In this document: one piece after another, positions 10,647 to 21,861 of the stretch
How the letters are laid out: every line of letters starts with the position of its first letter
How positions within the stretch are numbered: position 1 is the stretch's first letter
Position numbers and translations under genes: made by a program
The notes under the pieces: generated by a model
Told to the model about the DNA's origin: nothing
What the model saw: only the letters and a program-made list of their open reading frames with translations
The model's database searches: none
Source of the DNA: Bicyclus anynana
Lineage: Eukaryota; Arthropoda; Insecta; Lepidoptera; Nymphalidae
Assembly: GCF_947172395.1 (NCBI RefSeq)
Contig: NC_069110.1
Location: 4,340,001 to 4,404,000, forward strand
Reading direction: 5' to 3'
DNA: 64,000 bases

Positions 10647-10925
10647 TAAGATAATATATGCTGGTGAAGGTTATGGTAATTATGGCCAAAAGCAGAAACC
10701 AAAAAGTTTTTGTCATTGCAATTTATACCTATTCAAAGACGCACGCGATAGATAAGTGCTCCTCTCCAATTTCATAATAATTTACCTACCTATCGTACTT
10801 GCAACATGGTTATTTACGCCTGCATCTGTGTAGCAAGAAGTGAGAAATGTCAGAGATTTAAAGCGTCTACAGATGTGCTGACCAGGGCTTTCACAATACT
10901 TTGAAACCTAGTTATAAAGAAGAAT

Positions 10926-11424
10926 GGGGATTATGAATAGATTTTAATATATTGATTTTTATGATACATTCGGGTAAATAAGGTCAATGTTAACTAATTT
11001 TTACATAAAAAGCAAAGATTGTCTGGATATTTGCAAAATAAATAAAATTATAACATTTCAAAATCTGTTAAAAATCTTTTATCGTAATTAGATGAAAATT
11101 CATAAAGTTTTAGCTTCCTTACATTAAATGTGACATTTTTTAATAAATTAAATATAAAGACAAACTCACAAATAACAAAGATATTAGTAATTTTATAGAA
11201 CGCCCATACAAATCTAACGATCATTATGTACCTACGACGTCATTAATTCGTACCATTTTGTATGGGGCGTTTTTCAGGGATCCGTGGCAGTGCCGCAAAT
11301 CTCACCCTTTAAATGCTTGTAGCTCCAAAAGTAATGATCGCAGATACCCAGTTACTTTTACAAAATTGCTTTATTATTAGCATACTCCTAATTTATATAC
11401 AATTTAAAAAACTGTCATAATCCC
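10926..11424 (+). mobile_element. MITE-D, complete
   Basis: TIRs GGGGATTATGA and inverted TCATAATCCC, 499 bp, no ORF. Body includes ATTTGTATGGGG-type and GGATCCGTGGCAGTGCCGC segments found in all copies. Confidence 0.85.
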
Positions 11425-11504
11425 TTGCTTCTCTCTTTAAAGGAGGATTTAAAGTTAGGTCTCTATTCCTAAGTGTCAGTTTAACCTTGAGGCTTATTAG
11501 TGTT

Positions 11505-11692
11505 AACTGCCTCGTGGCGTTTAATGGTTAGTTTATGAGGTTTCAGATAAAGAGGTCCTGAGTTTGAGACCTGGGTTGAGCTTTAAATCGTTGAGCTTTT
11601 GTTTGTACTACAACAAAATACTAAGTAATAGTCCGGAATTGGAAAGCCATCGATCCCGGTCATTATTCTTAATAATAATAATATTTTAATTA
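11505..11692 (+). mobile_element. Old tRNA-derived SINE-like repeat
   Basis: TGCCTCGTGGCGTTTAATGG resembles an A-box head and GGTCCTGAGTTTGAGACCTG a decayed B box, ending in TAATAATAATAAT. A single copy in the window. Confidence 0.4.
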
Positions 11693-11693
11693 A

Positions 11694-11885
11694 GCCTCAA
11701 TAGCTCAACGGTAAGAGCGGCCGGACTCATCACCGAGGGTTGGTGGTTCGATCCCCGCCCCGTTGGTCTATTGTCGTACCCACTCCTAGCACAGTCTTTC
11801 ACGACTAATTGGAGGAGAATGGGAATATTGGTCATATTATAAAAAATATGGCAAATATTCCTTAAAAATAATAATAATAATAATT
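11694..11885 (+). mobile_element. SINE-B copy
   Basis: tRNA-like head (GCCTCAATAGCTCAACGG, CTCAT anticodon-loop region as in elongator Met tRNA, B box GGTTCGATCCC), body with TACCCACTCCTAGCAC and GACTAATTGG, then an AATAATAAT tail. The acceptor arms do not pair, so it is not a working tRNA. Confidence 0.8.
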
Positions 11886-11889
11886 GACA

Positions 11890-12122
11890 GTAACTGTTAC
11901 AGAGATAAAGTGTCACCCTCAGCCCGCTAACTGCAAAGAAATAAGTCCATATCGTCTCTCCAATCTCACCTGATGGTAAGTGATGATGCAATCTAAGCGA
12001 ACTTGTTAGGAGGAGGATGAAAATCCACACCCCTTTCGGTTTTTACACGACGTCGGAACGCTAAATTGCTTGGCGGTATGTCTTTGCCGGTAGAGTGGTA
12101 ACTAGGCCTCCCACTAGCCAGC
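11890..12122 (-). mobile_element. SINE-C body
   Basis: Reverse complement of the SINE-C body from CTCACCTGATGG to CCACTAGCCAG. The tRNA head is missing. Confidence 0.8.
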
Positions 12123-12494
12123 CATAATTAATAGTATTTGAAATAGAATATTAGAGTTAAATCAGTATGTATGTAGATGGTATTAAAACCTTTGTGCCTG
12201 TGTGTCACGCAACGTTGGGCAACAGACCGCCACATTCGTTGCTTGGGCAACGCTATAATTTTTCGTAGTTACATAAGAAATATTCGGTGCCTGCTGGTAA
12301 TAGCGAGATGCCGATTACGAGGGCAAATCAGATCAAAATGGAAGGGCACCGTTGTAATGTTTTGCTTGCATTATCCTACATACAATATCTGATTGGAATT
12401 TTTTTACGCTCTAAAAGTTTTATTTTTTTATCGCACGAAACAAGAGCGTCGCCAGTCCGAGGGGGGGAGGGGGGCATCAAGTTGATGTGGAGGA

Positions 12495-12705
12495 CTAGCG
12501 AACGTCCGCGACTTCGTCCGCGTGTAATTTACTTTCTCACAAATCCTTTGGGAACCATGGATTTTTCCGGGATGAAAAGTAGCCTATGTGTTAATCCAGA
12601 GTAAAATCTACTTCCATTCAAAATTTCAGCCAAATCGGTTTCATAGTTGCGGCGTTAAAGTAACAAACATCCATAGAAACTTTCGCGTTTAAAATATTAG
12701 TAGGA
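12495..12705 (-). mobile_element. Hel-3, complete
   Basis: CTAG at 12495-12498 (A before it), CGACTTCGTCCGCGTG hairpin region, body GGAACCATGGATTTTTCCGG, minus-strand TC at 12705-12704, T after it. 211 bp. Confidence 0.86.
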
Positions 12706-12764
12706 TCAGAAAATCGTTTCAAAGTCTGAGTGAAAGTCAAAATTAATTTATTTTAATTAAGCTG

Positions 12765-12885
12765 TATGCTATCAACGAAGGGGCAGTAGGTAGGCACCGG
12801 ATGATATTTGTTACATTAGAATCTCAATTTCGTATAATTATGTCAAATAACATACGTCAGATTCAGTGAATTACCTATCCTACTG
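12765..12885 (+). mobile_element. MITE-E right part, decayed
   Basis: GCAGTAGGTAGGCACCGGAT and GAATCTCAATTTCGTATAAT match the centre and right of the family. Confidence 0.55.
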
Positions 12886-13174
12886 ATTAATGTTAATTTC
12901 GATTTAAAGATAAAACTTTTTTACGTCCAAACCTCAGTTCAAATAAACACAAATAAGTTTTTTTTTACCCGACTTCGTCAGAAGGAGGGTAATGTTTTTA
13001 TATATTTATTAGGAAGCCAACGTTGTATATAAAAATGTTTTTTTTTTATAAATTAATTTGAAGCCAGACAAAAGCGAGAGCCAGACATACCTCATTTTAA
13101 GAAGGCTAAAAGTTAGTTCTTGCTTTTATAATAATAGAAGTTTTATGGGTCAGGGTACGGTTTTAAGGATCCAG
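12886..13174. other. AT-rich spacer
   Basis: Contains T runs and TACCCGACTTCGTCAGAAGG (12967), a tip of the ACCGACTTCC family. Otherwise nothing. Confidence 0.5.
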
Positions 13175-13284
13175 TTGGCCTATCCATTATCATCATCATC
13201 ATCATCATTCATACTCAAAATTTTAAATTTTATATTATGTTATATTAGGTTAATAATAAATACCAAAATGGTGAATAGGCTAAC
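13175..13284 (-). mobile_element. MITE-E-like short element
   Basis: GTTGGCCTATCCATTAT and inverted CCAAAATGGTGAATAGGCTA bound an ATC repeat and AT-rich filler. Confidence 0.45.
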
Positions 13285-13665
13285 TATGGGCCTCATATGA
13301 AGGCTCAGATTCACACAGCGGGCGATGAAACGAGCTATGCTAGGAGTATCCCTGTGTGATCGAATCAGAAATGAGGAGATCCTCAAAAAAACCAAAGTCA
13401 CCGACAAAGCTCAACGTGTCGCGAAGCTGAAGTGGTAATGGGCGGGGCACATAGTTCGAAGAGCCGATGGCCGTTGGGGTCCCAAGGTGCAAGGTGCTGG
13501 AATGGCGACCCCGCACCACAAAGCGCAGTGTTGGTTGACCCCCACCAGGTGGACTGACGACATCTTGCCAGTCGTAACGTGATGTTTGGAAGTCCCTACA
13601 AAAGGCCTAAGTCCTGCAGTGGACGTCCATCGGCTGACATGATGATGATGATGATGATGATGACT
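13284..13665 (+). mobile_element. RTE-type LINE 3' fragment
   Basis: Homologous to 31736-32088 in opposite orientation: encodes remnants of MKRAMLGVSL..DRIRNEEI...RRTKVTD.AQRVAKLKW..GH, with stops and indels, and ends in TGATGATGATG. Confidence 0.75.
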
Positions 13666-14239
13666 TACTTATGGTAGGAGCATAGGCCAACATACTTTTA
13701 GCGTTCATAAAATGATGCATGTCTGGGTATCGCAGGCTTTTAGTACATTTACGTTTTAATGATATTTATACATTTACGTATAAGTAGGTATATAATAAAA
13801 CTTTGCCCAAATTAATTGGATGTAAATGATTTTTATATACAGTCTCAAGTAATTATATTAGTAATAATATATAATTAACTTTTTGTAGTAGGTATTAATT
13901 TTGAACTAAATAACCTTACAAAATGATTTTTACAAAGACCATTGTGGGAAGGATAGATTTAAATAGTGTCACGGACAGAAATATGTGTGGGAAGGATGTA
14001 TTTAGTGAATCTTGAAAAGGATTTTAACCGTTTGAAATGGTTTTTTTTTTACTTAGGTGTGTTAGATTTTGATTTTAAATTTAACATGTTATGGAATTTG
14101 ATGAAGATCTTTATCATAAAAAATACACAGTAGGTTTTAGATTGATTATAGACTTGGTTGTGGTATATTTTAAGTTTTTAATTAATATGAAATTAACAAC
14201 ATTTTCAAAGGATAGAAATCGGCGCTTTTAAGGTATTTT
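13666..14239. other. AT-rich spacer
   Basis: Nothing but a short imperfect repeat (GTGGGAAGGAT at 13945 and 13988). Confidence 0.55.
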
Positions 14240-14350
14240 AAGTGTCACCGAGAGGTCTTGGGTTAGAACCCTGCCCATTGGATTATAGTGGGTACCTACT
14301 TCTAATACGGTATTCCGTCTTTGGGACTAGGGGATCGAGTATTAAAAATA
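14240..14350 (+). mobile_element. SINE-B fragment
   Basis: Matches the end of the head and the start of the body (GGTCTTGGGTTAGAACCCTG, GGGTACCTACTTCTAATACG) with many changes. Confidence 0.55.
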
Positions 14351-14376
14351 TATCCATACTAATATTATAAAGAGGA
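14350..14376 (+). mobile_element. Helitron 5' tip
   Basis: TCCATACTAATATTATAAAG is the Hel-1/Hel-3 5' end; nothing of the body follows. Confidence 0.5.
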
Positions 14377-14394
14377 GAAAGGAGATCATTCACG

Positions 14395-14656
14395 CTCCAT
14401 ACATATTTGGGCTCTTTTTGATAGTGCCGGCCATAAAACAAAGGCACGTATCGTTAGAACTAGCCATTTGGAGCAATGTACGTACCATATTTTTGTTGCA
14501 TGGCTCTTTAAAAAATCAATAAACTATGGATTTGACGAATCATCGAAATTCTATTACTTAACTCAGAGCTATACATGTAAATGTATTAGTTTTAAGTTAT
14601 TATGTAGTTATGTGTTGTGTTAACAAATAAATGATTTCTATTCTATTCTATTCTAT
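14395..14656 (+). mobile_element. LINE 3' end with TATTC tail
   Basis: Noncoding stretch ending AACAAATAAATGATT and (CTATT)4. The pentanucleotide tail parallels the ATTTC tail of the LINE at 9.2 kb. Confidence 0.55.
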
Positions 14657-14805
14657 ACAACAACATTTATGCCATAATAACTATAGCTGCAAATGGCTGG
14701 TTTTAACAATACGATATCAATTATTTTATTGGTGGACACTTACAAAACTCAATACAAATTATAGAGGTGACGAGCCATCGAACCTGGTGAAACCAGGTCT
14801 GTGTG

Positions 14806-14977
14806 CCTAGTGGGAGTTTTCAATGTTTTCATACTGTTACTATCGCATCAACGTAAACGCGAATTTATATGGTGTTGAAACAGTTTTGCAGTAGTGCCAC
14901 TAGATGGCGCTGTTTCAATTCCTTAGAAATACGCGTTTACGTTAACATGATCGTCACAGTATTAAATTGCCACTAGG
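14806..14977. mobile_element. MITE-I, complete, with CTCF-like motif
   Basis: TIR CCTAGTGG...AACGTAAACGCG at both ends, 172 bp. The centre holds CCACTAGATGGCGC at 14897-14910. Confidence 0.78.
14897..14910 (+). promoter_or_regulatory. CTCF-like motif
   Basis: CCACTAGATGGCGC fits the CTCF core consensus CCASYAGRKGGCRS at every position. It lies in MITE-I. Occupancy is unknown. Confidence 0.4.
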
Positions 14978-15076
14978 CCCTCTGCCAGTAAAATAATAGA
15001 AAGAATAATCGTTTTAAAAATAACATTATTAAAAAAATACACGTAGATATTTGCGGAGACCGCTGCCTCCCCTTAA

Positions 15077-15242
15077 CACGTTCGCTGCGGTACGAGGTCA
15101 ATTGACCTCGTACGTCCAGTGTCGTCAAGAGATACGAGGTCGATAGACCTCGAACCGCACCACATAAAATTTTAGTATGAGGTCAAAAAACCTGGTACCG
15201 CACCAGAGGAGAGTAAAGAAAAAAACAGTGCCGCAGCGATAG
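15077..15242. mobile_element. 166-bp piggyBac-like MITE with GAGGTC palindromes
   Basis: TTAA flanks at 15073-15076 and 15243-15246; TIRs share TCGCTGCGG(T/C)AC. Inside are three inverted GAGGTC motifs in a row: TACGAGGTCAATTGACCTCG at 15091, GAGGTCGATAGACCTC at 15136 and a decayed GAGGTCAAAAAACCT at 15179. Confidence 0.8.
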
Positions 15243-15246
15243 TTAA

Positions 15247-15618
15247 GTAATTTAACCACAATATCACTCAAGAGATACGCTATAGCAATATCTACATAAT
15301 TATTTGTGGTCTGTCTTATAATGTTTCTTGGTCAAAACATTTTAACGACAACTAAAAAAATATCCACACAGTCAGTTATTTTAATAGGACTTCACTGGGA
15401 AGAAAGAGGAGGTTATTGATTGATCAAGAAAAATCCATGGTTCCCACGAGATTTGTGAAAAAGTGAATTTCACGCATACTTAGTAGTAGGTGTCCACTAG
15501 TATGATGAGTAAGATGAACGAAGAGATGCAAATATGTAAAAAATATTTTTAAGAATATCTATATTTATTAGCAACCAGTTAAATATTTTATGTTAAATTT
15601 ATACATTATATGTATATA
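15247..15618. other. Spacer
   Basis: A decayed Hel-3 scrap (AAATCCATGGTTCCCACGAG, 15430) and otherwise AT-rich DNA. Confidence 0.5.
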
Positions 15619-15807
15619 CTACCTGACGCCGCGCGGTTTCACTCGCGTAGTTCCCGTTCCCGTAGGAACATGGGGATAATAAAATAATAGCATATAGCCT
15701 TCCTCTATAAATTTAACACTTTTTCAAATCTTACAAATCGGACCAATATTCCTGAAACTAGCGCGTTCAAACAAACAAACTCTTAATCTTTATAATATTA
15801 GTATAGA
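15619..15807 (-). mobile_element. Hel-1, near complete
   Basis: CTAC (mutated CTAG) at 15619, TC on the minus strand at 15807-15806; body matches 10438-10646. Confidence 0.85.
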
Positions 15808-15928
15808 TTTAACAGTTTTTTTTTCATAAAGAGCCTGAATTTCTTAACATTTTCTAACGCGCGATATCTGTTAGATAAAACCGGCATAAAGTGAAAAAAT
15901 AAGAATTGTATTTTGTTGGAAAAAATGT

Positions 15929-16155
15929 TCTTAAAAGTCCGGCCGCTCAGAGATTGAATTTTTGGCAGGTCGTAATCGTATGGGCGATGTAACTTTGAAC
16001 TGGCTTCTAAACTGTCAAACTGTTTCAAAGTCATGCCAACTGTTTGTCTTTAAAGTGATGAGAAAAATAACGAAGCAATTGAAATTAAATATTATGTTTT
16101 CCCCATTCGATCACGACCTGTCAGAATCGCAATTTCTGAGCGGCTGAACTTTAGA
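15929..16155. mobile_element. MITE-Q
   Basis: Left end GTCCGGCCGCTCAGAGATTG and GGCAGGTCGTAATCGTATGG pair with the right end ATTCGATCACGACCTGTCAG and ATTTCTGAGCGGCTGAAC. About 227 bp; ORFs here are readings through the TIRs. Confidence 0.72.
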
Positions 16156-16651
16156 AACTTTTGTAAACTATGGGAAGGACTATTTCTCCTCATACCATAA
16201 TGTCATTATCATCATGTTTATAAAATTGCGAAATCGCCAAGCTAACAATTATCAAGTGTACCTTTTTTGTGAAATAAATATTGAAATATTATATTATATA
16301 TTATTTTCGCTTAGCTTATACTAAAAAAATATTATTAATACCTAATAACTTAATGTTTACATATTTTAGTATAAAAAATAATTGCAACTTATACTGATGC
16401 AATTATTTTCATGTAATGTTACTAGTTAAAGTCGTTATTGATCAGTGGTATTCATACTATTTTTATATTAATTACATGCAAATACTAGCCATTAAATTTA
16501 AATGATTATTATTAAATTATATCAAATAAAAAGAAATAGGTTTAAAATATAAACATTCGCATGTAATTAGGTACTATCAATGAACCAATAGTAAAACAGT
16601 GACCACTCCTTTAGCTACCTATAGATTTACGTGTTAATATGTTTCATTTAG
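16156..16651. other. AT-rich spacer
   Basis: Nothing recognised. Confidence 0.6.
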
Positions 16652-16803
16652 GAGACCCCGCTCACTTACAACTTATAGTTGGCTTATCGCCGATTATAGA
16701 TACAGCCCACACATCTGTCCAACTAAATCGTCCAACTAAATCACGTACAATAAAAAAGTCGTCCAACTATCGGCCAACTAAAAATTGTCAGTGAGCGGCC
16801 ACC
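16652..16803. mobile_element. MITE-L
   Basis: TIRs GAGACCCCGCTCACTTACAA and inverted TGTCAGTGAGCGGCCACC, with repeated TAGTTGG/CCAACTA steps inside. 152 bp. Confidence 0.75.
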
Positions 16804-18544
16804 TTTACACTATCGAATTAATATAAACAAACTCACATGTCCAAAGTTCCCACTGCAAATAGTGTGTCAGAAAAACGTGTTCACTTCACTACGAACGAGC
16901 CAACAATGTACGCTTGTGAAATGGTACCACTCCTTTTGCTCAGAGTCTACGATGCTGAAGTCACTCCGGACTCGTTCCTCTACTATTACAGTAAGAAGTT
17001 AAGACACAGTCGGTGAATGGATGCAGGGCTCGGCAACATTTTGACTAAAATTATGTTTTACTGTGTTTTTATTGAAGTTTTAACAGCAAATGTTTGTTAT
17101 AGAAAAAAATTCACTAGGGCTCGCACCGATATCTATTATTTATCTAGTAGTTTTAATTATTGGCTACGTTTCGCACGTTCAATGAGAAGTTTACGATAAT
17201 ATTAATCTATGCAGATCCCATTTCTGTACCCTGTCCGTGTGGGCTAAGAGTAGGTAGTAGTAAAAGAAGAAGAAGAAGAAGAAGAAGAAATACTTTATCG
17301 CACACAAAAATACAATTATAAATTAAAACAATAAAAAGATAAATTAAAGTTATCATGCAAAGGCGGCCTTAAAGTAATATTTTTTTTTTCGACTAATTGT
17401 CAGTATAATAAAAAAATAGTAAAAGTAGTCCGTAAGAAATTAGGCTCAAAAATAAAAGATGATAAAACTAGAGGGAAGGCTCTGTGATTAAGTCTCATTT
17501 CCCTATTATATATTATTGGTAAATATATAGGAATATTTACCAAAAATACGTAAATTGACGTCATAAAAGACGTCTTAAAGGAAAAAAATGTAATATTATA
17601 AATAGCTGACCAATTACTACTAAATTAACTAATTACAAAACATATGAATTGTTAAGATATTCGTAGAATCTTCAAATTAATAAAAATGTTTAGAAAAAAA
17701 GAACAGTTTTGTTTTTTTCAACCACATTATAAATAATTCCGTTTACGTTTATAACGTCAAACAATTTTTAATTAATTTACTGTTTAACAAATTCATAACT
17801 AATCAGTTGTATAATATAGTGTTCTTGATTTTGTAATCTTATATATCAATTCATTAAGTTTTCCTCTATCTGGTATTTGTATAACTCTAACATATTTTCC
17901 AGATGACACATGTTTTAGCCAATTTTTATAACACTTACCTCTTTAATGTGTTGTATTTAATTACTAATCAAATAAATAATCTAACGAAATATGACATGAA
18001 ATAATTTAAAGTCAGTACATTTAATATTGATTGTATTCGTAATTTTATGTTATTTAACTTAGATTCGTTGTAAGAAATTGTTTACAAAAATACAGATATT
18101 TTGTTCATTGTTTTTGTTGGTTGTTTATCTCCATAGGATAAATGGAATAGTGATGTTCTTTATAGAATCAGTTTTTAGGGCTGGCCTACATTAATTTTAT
18201 GAATTTTCGTTTTTTATCTCAAAACACGTCAACAGGTAAAACATATACAACGTGTCATATTAATTGTTCTATTAGCTTAAGTGGTACCTAGAAGCGAAAA
18301 TGCTATGGTGAAGTTTGTTGCAATTTTCAACTCGCATGCTAATACTAGTAATAAGCCCATAATTGCCTTTAGGTTTCCTTTTAGTGCGATGTTAAAAACC
18401 ATGCTGGCACTCTCTTTTGCGTAAGTAGTGACAAAGTAATGTAAATTTACTTAAAATTTTGTTATCCAGAAAAGATACTCAAATCTATTTTCAGTTTCAT
18501 ACCCGTATCTGTAAAACTAGTTTTAGGGTAAAACGGGACCACAA
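16804..18544. other. AT-rich spacer
   Basis: Apart from the GAA microsatellite no gene, RNA or repeat recognised. Confidence 0.55.
17263..17289. repeat. (GAA)n microsatellite
   Basis: Nine GAA units in a gene-free region. Confidence 0.9.
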
Positions 18545-18778
18545 GCCCCCATTCGCACGAGCGCTTTTTTAGCGGACGTTAAAAAAGCGTTCAAATACAA
18601 CAAATGCATTCCCAAGTAGGTATATGTTCACACTACAGCGTTTTTAAAACACGACGGTTTATTCAAGCAGTGTTGCATTTTCAATTTTGGGCGTTGGAAA
18701 TGGATGCATTTAACTACATACTGTATTTGAACGCTTTTATATCGTCCGTTAAAAAAAACTCTCGTGCGAATGAGGGCT
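18545..18778. mobile_element. MITE-K
   Basis: TIRs GCCCCCATTCGCACGAGCGC and inverted CTCGTGCGAATGAGGGC, with inner AAGCGTTCAAATACA on both sides. 234 bp, no ORF. Confidence 0.78.
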
Positions 18779-18875
18779 AAGACTCCGCTGTCCTTCCGTT
18801 TGTCATGAACCGTGATAGTTAGATAGTTGGAATTTTAAAGGCCTATATTACAAAAAACTTGATATTTTTGCCATT

Positions 18876-19275
18876 TTTAGGGTTCCGAACCTCAAAAGGA
18901 AAAATGGAGCCCTTATAGGATCATTTTATAGTCCGGTTGTCTATCTGTTAAAACCCTTTTTCTCAGGAATGTGTGGGAGTATCAAGCTGAAATCCATATC
19001 GAATAATCAGGCATACCGTCCCTTACAGCTGTGAAAAAATTAAAACTTCTGAACCAACACGATCAAAATATACAACCGTTTATTTGCAAATTTTCGACAC
19101 TCGCATAATAATCAAAATCAAATACTTCCCGTAAACTCAGAATCTTGAAATTTGGTACGAAAGAATGTCCTATACTCGCACATACATGTAGATTAAAATA
19201 CATTCATATATACACAAATAAACATACTTGAAAAATTGTGTCAAATAAGTACCTACGTCTACTTTGAAAAGGTTT
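18876..19275 (+). mobile_element. Interspersed repeat (GGGTTCCGAACCTCAAAAGG type)
   Basis: A noncoding repeat that I recall as frequent in Lepidoptera (CCCTTATAGGATCA, GAATCTTGAAATTTGGTACG). Only one copy here, so class and ends are uncertain. Confidence 0.5.
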
Positions 19276-19861
19276 GTCTTGTTCAAAGAAAATCTACATG
19301 GTTTGGTACAACTGAATTTTCTGTACTTACTGCGACCGTTACATAAATCAAATTATAGCAGTCATTGCGAATAAGATTAAGGTCGGAGCTATTTGAATCA
19401 AATTTTGTTGAAAACTGTTGCAAATGTTAGATAATAATGTATACCTCTGAATATCCATAAAGTGACCATAGGGTCGAAGTGCTACTTACTCAATTACACA
19501 AACTATACGATCAAATCAAAGAAAGGAGATGGTCCAAAATTGTATGGAGCCCAGGATCAGCCATTGTACCCTGGCGGAAATAAAAGAAAATATATTTTTT
19601 TAACTACAATATTATAGAAATCTACGAATTCACTTTAATTCTTTCGAAATAATATTCATTCTCTCCCAAGAAATGCAACAATAATTTGGGTAACAATGGC
19701 GGATTGATGACGTTTTCAATGCAGTAGTCGTTTTATGGGCTGGGACCATCTTGATACAAATCAAAAACTTGGGGTTTAATTTTATTTATTTCTTTTTATT
19801 TAGTTACATTTATTTATTTTATTTAGATTTTAACGAATACCCTGTATTTTTTAAATTTTAA
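19276..19861. other. Spacer
   Basis: GATGGTCC (19528) and GGACCATC (19743) may be ends of another TIR element, too weak to call. Confidence 0.45.
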
Positions 19862-19999
19862 TGATACGGGGTAGAGGTAGGGTAAAGGTAGGGTAGCGGT
19901 AGGGTAGAGTAGAGGTAGGGTAGGTAGGGAGGAGTAGGGTAGGTAAGGGTATGGAAGAAGTGCATAAACGCCAAAGCGAAGCTTGACCGGGTCCGCTAG
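19862..19999 (+). mobile_element. Hel-2, 5'-truncated
   Basis: GGTAGGG-rich array followed by AAAGCGAAGCTTGACCGGG and the 3' end CCGCTAGT. Confidence 0.78.
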
Positions 20000-20682
20000 T
20001 TAAACAAAGAATAAGCTTTTATTCGACTAGACTAATAGAACACCTAGGTATCGCGATACCGCTACAAAGTTCATTTTGTGATTCTGTGCTTTAGTATAAT
20101 TCAAATTGAATAAATATGAGTGGAGTCTCACCTTCTACACAATACATACTGTGAAATAATGTAAACATAAATTTCTCCTTTATATCTCCAACTTGTTTGA
20201 CAATATATTCGTAGAAACGTCCCTATTTACAAGTCTAATAATTTTTTAGTCGCTACATTGTTATTATGCAGTACAGTTACTTGTGATAATTCTAGGTAGG
20301 TAGGTAATTCAGTTATGGAAGCAAATTTCAAAAAAAAAATCAAAATAGATATCTCCAAATCCTCGGGGAATAAAGAAAAAGTAGCTTTCTAAACTTTTAA
20401 GAGTTATTTTATATGCCGTAAAAAAAGAGTTTTATTATTTTTATATCATTTAATATTGTCGACTAGCATAATCTGTGTAACAAGATAAAATTATAAAAAA
20501 CAATTAATGTTCTTGTGAACTGCCAAACCAGTTTTCTATTAATTATATCATTAATGTTACTTACATTAATGATATATTATATGATTGGTCTGAAGATAAA
20601 GAGTCAAATGGTTTAATGATGTGAATTTTCTGTAATTGACTGCAGTAATTGTGTGACATGCCAAATAATTATAAAATGCCTA
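20000..20682. other. AT-rich spacer
   Basis: Nothing recognised. Confidence 0.6.
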
Positions 20683-20769
20683 AAATCATACCTTCTAGAG
20701 ACCTACTTCTTAAATCATACCTTCTAGAAACCTAGTTCTAAAATCATACCTTCTCGATACCTAGTTTTA
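20683..20769. repeat. 29-bp tandem repeat, three copies
   Basis: AAATCATACCTTCTAGAAAC units start at 20683, 20712 and 20741 with minor changes. Confidence 0.85.
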
Positions 20770-20939
20770 AAATGAGGAGACAGGGTTTTCACATTGGCAT
20801 CGCATATATGATATAATTATTCGACAATTATATTATAATGGCTCTGTTATTGTGTCCAGACTAAATAAAGTCATGTTTTCCTAAAAAAAACCCAAGGGTC
20901 TAATCCATACAACACTAATTCTATACACTTAATATTCTA

Positions 20940-21256
20940 TCTATACTATAATTATAAAGCAGAAGAGTTTGTTTGTTTGCTTGAACGCGCTAATCTCAGG
21001 AACTACTCAGGTCCAATTTGAAAAAATGCAGCCAGTATTCTTGCCACCATTCCACGTGGGCATGATTTGTATAGTTATTAGGATAAGTTAGCTTAAGTTC
21101 CTTATTGTATTCTTTCTCAATAAAAAAAAAAAAAATTTGAAAAATTCTTTCAGTGTTAGATAGCCCATTTATCGAGGAAGGCTATAGGCTATATATTATC
21201 CCCGTATTTTTACGGGAACGGGAACCTCGCGGGTAAAACCGTGTGGCGTCAGCTAG
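20940..21256 (+). mobile_element. Hel-1 with an internal LINE insertion
   Basis: TC at 20940, CTAG at 21253-21256. The body is split at 21025-21139 by a LINE 3' end with target duplication. Confidence 0.88.
21025..21139 (+). mobile_element. LINE 3' end with poly-A, inserted in Hel-1
   Basis: About 105 bp ending in 13 A, flanked by an 11-bp duplication AATTTGAAAAA. Body ATGCAGCCAGTATTCTTGCC recurs at 21900. Confidence 0.82.
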
Positions 21257-21861
21257 TTATTAATAAATACATTAGACAAGTTACTCTTAATCTGATAACA
21301 TAATTATAATCTTGGTTTTATTTTTTTTTAATTAAATGAGTTTTTTGCTGTGTAATGCTAGTAGTCGTGGATATAATTTACGGCCTCTTAATGATGTTTG
21401 TTGACGTATATATGTTCAAGATAAAAACAAATAACAAAGTAAAATTACGATGTATTTTATAATTAAAAGACTATTGGCTAAATTAATGAATAATGTCTTT
21501 GTAATTTCTTATTTAATAATTGTATTTTAAATATATATTTTTATTTACAAAATGCGTTCTTTTAAATTAAATAGCTCCTATTATAGCCTGTGTACCTAGG
21601 CTACAATATTGAAAATATTTTGTACTGTTGTGCATATACAGAAAACAAAAAAAGTTTTCTAAAATTTACGTCTAAAATCTACATCAAGGATTTTAATGTG
21701 GTTTTTACTGGTAGATTAGTGCAACAAATAAGTTAATAGATGATGAAGCTTTTTTTACGCTTACTTACAAATAATTAATAAATACTTACAAAGTTGCAGG
21801 CTAATATAAAATAAAACTCATTTAATTTTAACGATATAAAGTAATAGGTGGTGACAGAAGG
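21257..21861. other. AT-rich spacer
   Basis: Nothing recognised. Confidence 0.6.

Noticed and set aside
11694..11766. Possible functional Met tRNA gene
   Set aside because: The 5' and 3' acceptor-arm bases do not pair and a SINE body follows; a second copy with the same body lies at 23.6-23.8 kb.
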